Of a stretch of 64,000 nucleotides of DNA, positions 58,299 through 64,000 are shown in pieces. The stretch is from NCBI RefSeq assembly GCF_018476905.1, contig NZ_JAHCVK010000001.1:744001-808000 (forward strand), given 5' to 3'. The notes beneath the pieces are model-generated. The model was not told the origin of the DNA and did not search any database. It saw nothing but the letters and a program-made list of their open reading frames with translations. The first letter of the stretch is position 1. Every line of letters starts with the position of its first letter. Position numbers and translations under genes: made by a program. Origin of the DNA: Geomobilimonas luticola (GTDB lineage: Bacteria > Desulfobacterota > Desulfuromonadia > Geobacterales > Geobacteraceae).

Positions 58299-60476
58299 TC
58301 AGGCAGTTGAGGAGGGGGCTGATTCCGCGGTCTCCTTCGCCGCCACCGGCAGCGCGATGTAAAAAGAGCTTCCCTTCCCCGGCTTGCTTTCGACCCAGGC
58401 CCTCCCCTGGTGGGCGTGGATGATTTCCCGGACCAGGGACAAACCCAGCCCCGTTCCGCCGATGGTCCGGCGGTCTGTATTGTCCACGCGGTAAAATCTC
58501 TCGAAGACCCGCTCCAGTTCCTCCGTTGGAATGCCAATCCCTTCGTCCCGCACCCGGACAATGACCATTTCCTCTTCGTGGCGGGCGCCGATGGTGACGG
58601 TGCCCCCATAGGGTGAATATTTGATGGCGTTGGAAATGAGGTTGGTGAGCACGTGGTATAGCTGTGCGCCGTCACCATGCACCTTCGGCAGGCCGGTGGG
58701 ACAGTCGATCACAAGGTGATGCTTTTCCGATGCGGTCTGAAACAGGGCGACCGCTTCTCCTATCACATCTTCCATGGCGAGGGGGGCGAAGACGAATGAT
58801 TGGCGCCGGGCGTTGAGACGCTGCAGGTCGAGGAAATTGCCGATCAGTTCGTTGAGCCGCAGCGTTTCGCGCTGCATGGTGCCGAGATAGGTCTGCTGCT
58901 CTTCCCGCGGGACTTCGTTCTCGAGCATGAACTCCGTAAAGCCGAGCATGGCCGTCAAGGGAGTACGCATTTCATGGCTCACGGCGGAGACCATTTCGTC
59001 CTTGAGCCGTTCCAGGTCTTTGTGCTCGGTGATATCGACGGCGATCTCCATCCTCACCAGCCGACCGTCTATCCAGCGGATCGCCTTGTCGGTGCACTGG
59101 TACCATCTGCCGGTCCTGGTGTTCTGGAATTCCCAGACACAGGGGGGGAGCGGCTCGCCATCCTTTACCAGCCGGTCATTGGTGCAGAAGTCGCAGGGTC
59201 TGGTCTGCCCCTCCTGAAGAACCTCGTAGCAGGGTCTTTCCCGCCAGTCTCCGCCGAAGAGGGTGGCAGCGTAGTTGTTCATGTAGAGAAGCCGGTAATC
59301 CTCCAGGCCGGCGACATACACGATGGCATTGAGGGAGTCGAAAATGGTGCTGATCTGGCTGAACTGGGTCAGCATGGCTGTTTCGGCCCGCCGACGTTCG
59401 GTCACGTCATTGGCCAGCACCAGTTTGGCCGCCTTGCCGTCGAAGGTTAACGTATGCGTGGTGATTTCCACGTCGATCACCGTGCCATCTTTTTTCCGGT
59501 GTCGCCAGTACCCGGACTGGCCAAGTCCAGGGGGAACCTGCGCAATGCTGTCAAGGAGCCGGGGGAGGTCTTCGGGAGGACGGATATCCCTGATGGTCAT
59601 GGCGAGAAATTCTTCGCGCGAATAACCGTAGTGGCTGACGGCTGCATCGTTTATTGCCAGGAAGGCGAGGGTTTCCAGGTCGTAGACCCACATGGGGTGA
59701 GGATTGCTCTCGAACAGGAGGCGATAACGTTCTTCAGCGGCCCGCAGGTCGTCCACCCGCTTCTTCCGTTCCAGTTCCGCCGCGGCCCGCACCGCGAAGA
59801 TCCGGAACATTGCCTCCGCCTCGTCCTTGCCTTCAAGGGGCTGGCAACCTAAAATAGCCATGATCCCGAGGACATGCCCTTCCGAGTCGCATAGCGGTAC
59901 ACCGACGTAGCTCTCAATCCCCATGGCGGCAAGCAGATGATCCTGGGGAAACTGTCGTGCTGCGCCCGCCGGATAGCAGCAAATCCTCCCCTCTCCCTGG
60001 GTAACGTCAGCGCAGGGGGTCCCGGCCAGGTCGTACTCGAAGTTCTCCATGGGGTTCCCCTTGCCGAATACGGCAATGGTCCGCACCCTTGCCAGTCCTT
60101 CGCCGGTCAGTTCGCCGACCAGGACATAATCGACCCGCAGGAGCTCCGCAAGTTTCCGGACCAGGGACTGGAAGAATGCCTTGCCGGTGGTCGCCGATAC
60201 CCCCTGGACGACCTCGAACAGATTGTCGTCCTTGCGCTGGAGGGCCTTGACATAGCGGTACACGAGGAAATAGAGCAGATTGGCGGTTACGACGGTAAAC
60301 AGCCACCCCTTTGCGATGGAAATCCGGGTGATGGTAGTCGGGTTCTTGAACAGCAGATGGAGCAGTTCGTCGGAAAGGAGTATCCAGAGCCCGGCCACGG
60401 CGGCATAAATCAGTGCGATCTTGAGGGGGATCAGGGAGCCGTAGTTATTGTTCAGGACCCGGGGGCGCTTTTTCAC
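58299..60476 (-). CDS. Membrane sensor histidine kinase with GAF and PAS domains
   Basis: A 725-aa kinase. Two TM helices near the N-terminus ([21 protein letters not shown] and [19 protein letters not shown]) enclose a short loop. A GAF domain ([23 protein letters not shown]...) and two PAS domains follow. The second PAS contains [21 protein letters not shown], a Cys-rich insertion seen in many PAS sensors. Then HisKA ([17 protein letters not shown]) and HATPase ([26 protein letters not shown]). The start is GTG 60476 after AGGAG; the longer frame has no such site. No regulator gene adjoins it. Confidence 0.92.
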   Translation of the reverse strand: MKKRPRVLNNNYGSLIPLKIALIYAAVAGLWILLSDELLHLLFKNPTTITRISIAKGWLFTVVTANLLYFLVYRYVKALQRKDDNLFEVVQGVSATTGKAFFQSLVRKLAELLRVDYVLVGELTGEGLARVRTIAVFGKGNPMENFEYDLAGTPCADVTQGEGRICCYPAGAARQFPQDHLLAAMGIESYVGVPLCDSEGHVLGIMAILGCQPLEGKDEAEAMFRIFAVRAAAELERKKRVDDLRAAEERYRLLFESNPHPMWVYDLETLAFLAINDAAVSHYGYSREEFLAMTIRDIRPPEDLPRLLDSIAQVPPGLGQSGYWRHRKKDGTVIDVEITTHTLTFDGKAAKLVLANDVTERRRAETAMLTQFSQISTIFDSLNAIVYVAGLEDYRLLYMNNYAATLFGGDWRERPCYEVLQEGQTRPCDFCTNDRLVKDGEPLPPCVWEFQNTRTGRWYQCTDKAIRWIDGRLVRMEIAVDITEHKDLERLKDEMVSAVSHEMRTPLTAMLGFTEFMLENEVPREEQQTYLGTMQRETLRLNELIGNFLDLQRLNARRQSFVFAPLAMEDVIGEAVALFQTASEKHHLVIDCPTGLPKVHGDGAQLYHVLTNLISNAIKYSPYGGTVTIGARHEEEMVIVRVRDEGIGIPTEELERVFERFYRVDNTDRRTIGGTGLGLSLVREIIHAHQGRAWVESKPGKGSSFYIALPVAAKETAESAPSSTA

Positions 60477-60716
60477 TCTTCCTTCTCTCCTCGTGGCAAA
60501 TAGTGACGGACATACGTAAGGACGAAAGCAGCATTGCAGAATGGAGGCGCGGTGACAGCCGTCGCTGCGCCCACCATATTCTAGCAAAGGAGTGCAGAAT
60601 TGTCAGCCCTTCTCCGGAGAAAATACATGACGAAGTGAAAAACCGGCCAGCGCGTGTCAGTGTTGGTGGGGGGAATGGAACTTGACGCAAATTTTTGCAT
60701 CGGGTAGTGTGAAAGG

Positions 60717-63089
60717 ATGTCACCTATCGTAACCGAACGGAAAAAACCGGAGCTCCTCTCTCCGGCCGGATCACTGGAGTCGTTTTTCGCTGCCATGGAA
60801 AAGGGGGCAGATGCCGTCTATGCAGGCCTCAAGGAATTTTCCGCCCGGGCCAAAGCGAAGAACTTCACCCTGTACGAGATGGAGCGGCTCACCGCCTACG
60901 CCCATTCTCTCTCCCGCCGGGTCTATGTCACCCTCAATACGCTCGTCAAGGAGCAGGAACTCCCCCAGCTGGTGGAAACCCTGGCGGACCTGGAGGCAAT
61001 GGGGACGGACGGCGTGATCCTCCAGGATCTGGCGGTGGCCCGCCTCATCCGCCGGCATTTCCCCGGCATCCCCCTCCACGCCTCCACCCAGATGACCATC
61101 CACAACTCGCTCGGGGTCCGCCAACTGGAGGAGCTCGGCTTTCAGCGGGTGGTGCTGGCACGGGAACTCCATATCGACGAGATCGCAACCATCGCGAAAC
61201 AGAGTACGGCCGAGATCGAGTGCTTCATTCACGGCGCCCTCTGTTTCTCCATCTCGGGACAATGTTACTTCTCCTCCTTCCTCGGCGGCCACAGCGGCAA
61301 CCGGGGGCGCTGCGCCCAGCCCTGCCGCCGCCAGTACACCTACCGGGGGAAGGAAGGGTACTACTTCTCCACCAACGATTTTTCCTCCATCGACATGCTC
61401 CCCCAACTCGTGGAGGCGGGGGTCGCCTCCCTGAAGATCGAAGGGCGGATGAAATCGGCCGAGTACGTGGCGAGCGTCATCGGCGCCTACCGGCTCGTCC
61501 TCGATGCTCCTCCCCACCGGCGCGACGAGGCGATTGCCGGGGCCAAGGAGCTCCTGAAGCTCTCCTTCGGACGAGTTCCCACCAAGGGATTTCTCGCCTC
61601 CCACCAGCCGACCGACATCGCTACGCCGTCCCTCAAGGGGGCCACCGGCCGTTTTCTCGGTGAAATCCGCGCCATCCAGGGGGACCGGATCAGCTTCGAA
61701 ACCCGGGACCGCCTCCATGTGGGGGACCGGATCCGGGTCCAGCCGAAAAGCGACATGGCGGGGCGCGCCTTTACCATCAAGGAGCTGTACACCGGCCGGC
61801 AACAGGTGAAGAATGTCCGGGAAAAAACCGTCGTCAGCACCGTTTCCCCCTTCCCCTTCAAGATAGGGGACACGGTGTTCAAGGTCTCCTCGGAAACCGC
61901 CTTCACCATGAGCGAGAGCGCCTGCAGAAAGCGGCTGGAGGGGGTGAAAGGGGGCAAGTTCCCCTGCGATCTCAACCTCGCCCTCGACGGTGACGTCATG
62001 CGGATAACAGGAAGGGTTGCCGGGTGCGAGATCGTCGAGGAGTACCCCCTCGGCGTCCTGGAGCCGGCCCGCACCAGCGACATGGCCGGGGTGCTCCAGG
62101 CCCAGTTCTCCCGGAGCGGCGACACCCCCTTCGAACTGCGAAGCCTCTCCGCCGTCGGCTTCCCGGCAGTGCTCATCCCTCCGGCCCGGCTCAAGGATAT
62201 CCGCCGCCAGTTCTACCAGTCCCTGGCGGACCGGGTGCTTCCCGACCTGCAGAAACGGCGCGGCGCGGCGAAGAGGGGTGCCTTGGCGGAGCTGGTGAGG
62301 CCGCGGCCGACCCGGAATTCCCGTCGCAGCGAGCTGATCCTCCGCCTGGAACATCTGCGGGATTATCATCTCCTCCACCGGGAGGGGGTGGACGTCATCG
62401 GCCTCCCCGTCTCCCGCGCCAACCTCCACCAGCTGCCGCTCTTTGCCCGGAAGCTGCGGGGGCGGGAAGAGCAGGTGCTCTGGCGGCTTCCCTTCATTAT
62501 CTTCGAGGCGGACCTCCCTTTTTACCGGCAGGGGGCGGAACAGATCGTCGCGGCCGGCTTCCGCCGCTTCGAGGCGGCCAACCTCTCCCACTTCCCCCTG
62601 CTCAAGGGACTGGACGTGGAGGTTTCAACCGACTACCGGCTCTTCTCCCTCAACAGCCAGGCGCTCCAGTCCTGGCAGGAACTGGGTGCGGTTGCGGCCA
62701 CACTCTATATCGAAGACGATGGGGAGAACATGGCGGCACTCCTGGCGGCGGACCTTCCCATCGGCCGACGGGTGCTGGTGTACGGCGGGGTTCCTGCCAT
62801 CACTTCCAAGATCGCCATCCGGAGCGTCAAGAACGATGCGCCGGTCCTTTCCGACCGGGGTGACGGGTACGAGGTGACGGTAAAGGACGGCCTGACGGTG
62901 ATAACCCCGACCCGCCGCTTCTCCCTCACCCGGTTTCGGGGGCGGTTGCAGGAGATGGGGTGCTCCAGCTTCATCGTCGACCTCTCCGGCGTTCCCCCGG
63001 ACCAGTGGCCCTCTGTCCTGGAGGCATTCGGCCGGGGGCAGGAGATTGCGGGGACGTCGGAGTTCAATTTCACCATGGGGCTTGTTTAG
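60717..63089 (+). CDS. Peptidase U32-family protein (RlhA-like)
   Basis: A 790-aa U32 protein. The N-terminal TIM barrel starts KKPELLSPAGSLESFFAAMEKGADAVYAGL and carries the Cys set ECFIHGALCFSISGQCYFSS...NRGRCAQPCR, now known in related proteins to hold an iron-sulfur site used for RNA hydroxylation (RlhA/TrhP type). A long C-terminal extension with beta-barrel-like repeats follows (residues 330-790). So rRNA hydroxylation is as likely as proteolysis. AAAGG directly abuts the ATG, an unusually short spacing. Confidence 0.9.
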   Translation: MSPIVTERKKPELLSPAGSLESFFAAMEKGADAVYAGLKEFSARAKAKNFTLYEMERLTAYAHSLSRRVYVTLNTLVKEQELPQLVETLADLEAMGTDGVILQDLAVARLIRRHFPGIPLHASTQMTIHNSLGVRQLEELGFQRVVLARELHIDEIATIAKQSTAEIECFIHGALCFSISGQCYFSSFLGGHSGNRGRCAQPCRRQYTYRGKEGYYFSTNDFSSIDMLPQLVEAGVASLKIEGRMKSAEYVASVIGAYRLVLDAPPHRRDEAIAGAKELLKLSFGRVPTKGFLASHQPTDIATPSLKGATGRFLGEIRAIQGDRISFETRDRLHVGDRIRVQPKSDMAGRAFTIKELYTGRQQVKNVREKTVVSTVSPFPFKIGDTVFKVSSETAFTMSESACRKRLEGVKGGKFPCDLNLALDGDVMRITGRVAGCEIVEEYPLGVLEPARTSDMAGVLQAQFSRSGDTPFELRSLSAVGFPAVLIPPARLKDIRRQFYQSLADRVLPDLQKRRGAAKRGALAELVRPRPTRNSRRSELILRLEHLRDYHLLHREGVDVIGLPVSRANLHQLPLFARKLRGREEQVLWRLPFIIFEADLPFYRQGAEQIVAAGFRRFEAANLSHFPLLKGLDVEVSTDYRLFSLNSQALQSWQELGAVAATLYIEDDGENMAALLAADLPIGRRVLVYGGVPAITSKIAIRSVKNDAPVLSDRGDGYEVTVKDGLTVITPTRRFSLTRFRGRLQEMGCSSFIVDLSGVPPDQWPSVLEAFGRGQEIAGTSEFNFTMGLV

Positions 63090-63094
63090 AAAAA

Positions 63095-63144
63095 CCGTTC
63101 AACGTTCAAGGTTCAGGGTTCTGTCCTTCAATGTTGAACAAGGT
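63095..63144. repeat. GTTCAACGTTCAAGG-type word repeat
   Basis: Degenerate copies of GTTCAA(C/G)G (CCGTTCAACGTTCAAGGTTC) are followed by the inverse CTTCAATGTTGAAC, filling the gap after the U32 gene. Confidence 0.6.
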
Positions 63145-63158
63145 TTCGGAGGATAGAG

Positions 63159-63704
63159 GTGGGTATTTTCGACCGTTTGAACAACACCCTGAAGAACCCG
63201 GCGTTCAAGGAACTGCTCAAGGACCAGCGCCTGAAGGAAGTGGTGACGCGGCGGGAGTTCCGGGTGACGGAGGAGTATTTCCAGCGGGAATTTCTGGATC
63301 TTGCCATGGACGAGGAACTGCGGGGACTTTCCCTCCGCTTTTTCGACGGCTACGGGGAGATCGCCGGTGAGGTGAAGAAACGGCTTCTCCCCTTTGCCAT
63401 TCCGTTCACGGCCCGGTTCACGGTGCAGAAAGTCGCCTTTACCACGTGGGAGAAGCAGGTCTACCTGCAGGTGGAACAGATCAAACCCCTGGATCTGGAG
63501 TGGGTGACCGCCCGCCTGGTGGGAAAGATCCCCTTTCTCTCCTGCCGGGACGGGGTCATTGCCTGTGACCTGGCCCGGGTGCCGCGCCTGGCCGAATTTT
63601 TCAGCTACAGCCTGAAAGGGATGCGGCTTGCCGACATGCTCACCGTGAAGGAACTCTCTCTCCGCGAAGGTGAACTGGTGGGACGTCTGGGGGTCTGCCT
63701 GTGA
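63159..63704 (+). CDS. Conserved-looking protein of unknown function
   Basis: A 181-aa soluble protein starting at GTG 63159 with GGAGGATAGAG upstream. It opens with an amphipathic helix ([27 protein letters not shown]) and then alternating beta-strands ([39 protein letters not shown]), like a small lipid- or ligand-binding barrel. I do not recognise the family. Its stop overlaps the hslO start (GTGA), so the two are translationally coupled, hinting at a link with oxidative stress. Confidence 0.75.
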   Translation: MGIFDRLNNTLKNPAFKELLKDQRLKEVVTRREFRVTEEYFQREFLDLAMDEELRGLSLRFFDGYGEIAGEVKKRLLPFAIPFTARFTVQKVAFTTWEKQVYLQVEQIKPLDLEWVTARLVGKIPFLSCRDGVIACDLARVPRLAEFFSYSLKGMRLADMLTVKELSLREGELVGRLGVCL

Positions 63705-64000
63705 GCGATTACCGCGATTACCTGGTGCGGATCATCAGCCGGTCCGGCAGCTTCCGGGCCCTGGCCTGCGTTACGACGGAACTGGTCCGGGAGGGGTGCC
63801 GCCGTCACGAAACCAGTCCCACGGCGTCGGCAGCCCTGGGACGTGCCTTGACCGGCGGCGTGCTCATGGGGGCGCTCCTCAAGACCGGCCAGCGGGTGGG
63901 GCTCAAGTTCGAAGGGAACGGGCCGATCCGGAAGATTCTCGTGGAGGCGGAGAGCAATGGCGCGGTGCGGGGGTATGTGGGAGAGCCTGCCGTCGATCTT
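63701..64000 (+). CDS. hslO: Hsp33 redox-regulated chaperone, 3' end cut off
   Basis: The first 100 codons of HslO/Hsp33, starting at GTG 63701 in the overlap with the previous stop. [46 protein letters not shown] and [27 protein letters not shown] match the N-terminal substrate-binding domain. The C-terminal zinc-binding CxC...CxxC redox switch lies beyond the window. Hsp33 holds unfolding proteins under oxidative stress. Confidence 0.93.
   Translation, partial: MSDYRDYLVRIISRSGSFRALACVTTELVREGCRRHETSPTASAALGRALTGGVLMGALLKTGQRVGLKFEGNGPIRKILVEAESNGAVRGYVGEPAVDL

Overview
The window looks like chromosome of a GC-rich Geobacteraceae-type deltaproteobacterium (Geobacter or a close relative). 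The reasons are gene content rather than a database match: the paired glmU-glmS, a two-TM RCK channel, many PAS sensor kinases, a cheR-cheW-mcp-cheA-cheB-cheY cluster with hybrid CheA, a hydrogenase-like sigma-54 activator, selenocysteine use, and short 'word' repeats at gene junctions. I saw no rRNA, tRNA, CRISPR array, prophage or intact insertion sequence. It is mostly densely packed core genome.

Layout. 1-2.9 kb: glmU (5' end cut off) and glmS, making UDP-GlcNAc precursors. 3.1-7.3 kb: an accessory block with a Cys-motif flavoprotein, a LysR regulator and, divergently, a DndA-like cysteine desulfurase, two small paralogous proteins and a ParB/sulfiredoxin-like protein. 7.3-12.7 kb (minus strand): a PAS sensor kinase, TonB with three unusual cysteines, an OprC-like TonB receptor carrying CxxxM and HxM motifs, and a 12-cysteine exported protein; together a candidate copper-handling locus. 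13-23.9 kb: UvrD/PcrA helicase, GatCAB amidotransferase, MtnA, GlnE and an EndoIII/MagIII-like glycosylase, with mobile-looking repeats in the gatC-gatA-gatB-mtnA gaps. 23.9-28.5 kb (minus): a GGDEF response regulator, Nudix CoA pyrophosphatase, Rpe, RsmB and HtpX. 28.7-29.3 kb: a thioredoxin-like selenoprotein with an in-frame UGA (UIGC motif); selA, which makes Sec-tRNA, lies 4.4 kb away. 29.4-33.6 kb: a cardiolipin synthase, a TIM-barrel epimerase-like protein, an RCK channel and a GntR regulator. 35.4-38.3 kb: ispD, ispF and glnS. 38.3-46.1 kb: the chemosensory cluster. 46.2-47.7 kb: cysS.

47.7-51.1 kb is the most unusual segment. A protein joining ferredoxin, [FeFe]-hydrogenase-like, AAA+ sigma-54-activator and Fis-HTH domains sits behind a ribbon-helix-helix gene that has a good sigma-54 promoter. 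Tandem palindromes of the form TGTGCC-N6-GGCACA lie upstream of both genes. A strong promoter, GNRA-loop hairpin and intrinsic terminator upstream of the activator define a candidate 77-nt RNA with a CCCUCCU loop.

51-64 kb holds a secreted transglutaminase-like protein, an M16 peptidase, a YqaA-like membrane protein, an RCC1-repeat lipoprotein, DAHP synthase preceded by an aromatic-rich leader peptide and attenuator, two tandem secreted paralogues, a membrane GAF/PAS kinase, a U32 peptidase-family protein, an unknown protein and the start of hslO.

Starts were moved downstream of the longest ORF where Shine-Dalgarno spacing and family N-termini agreed. All family assignments come from reading motifs; no searches were run.
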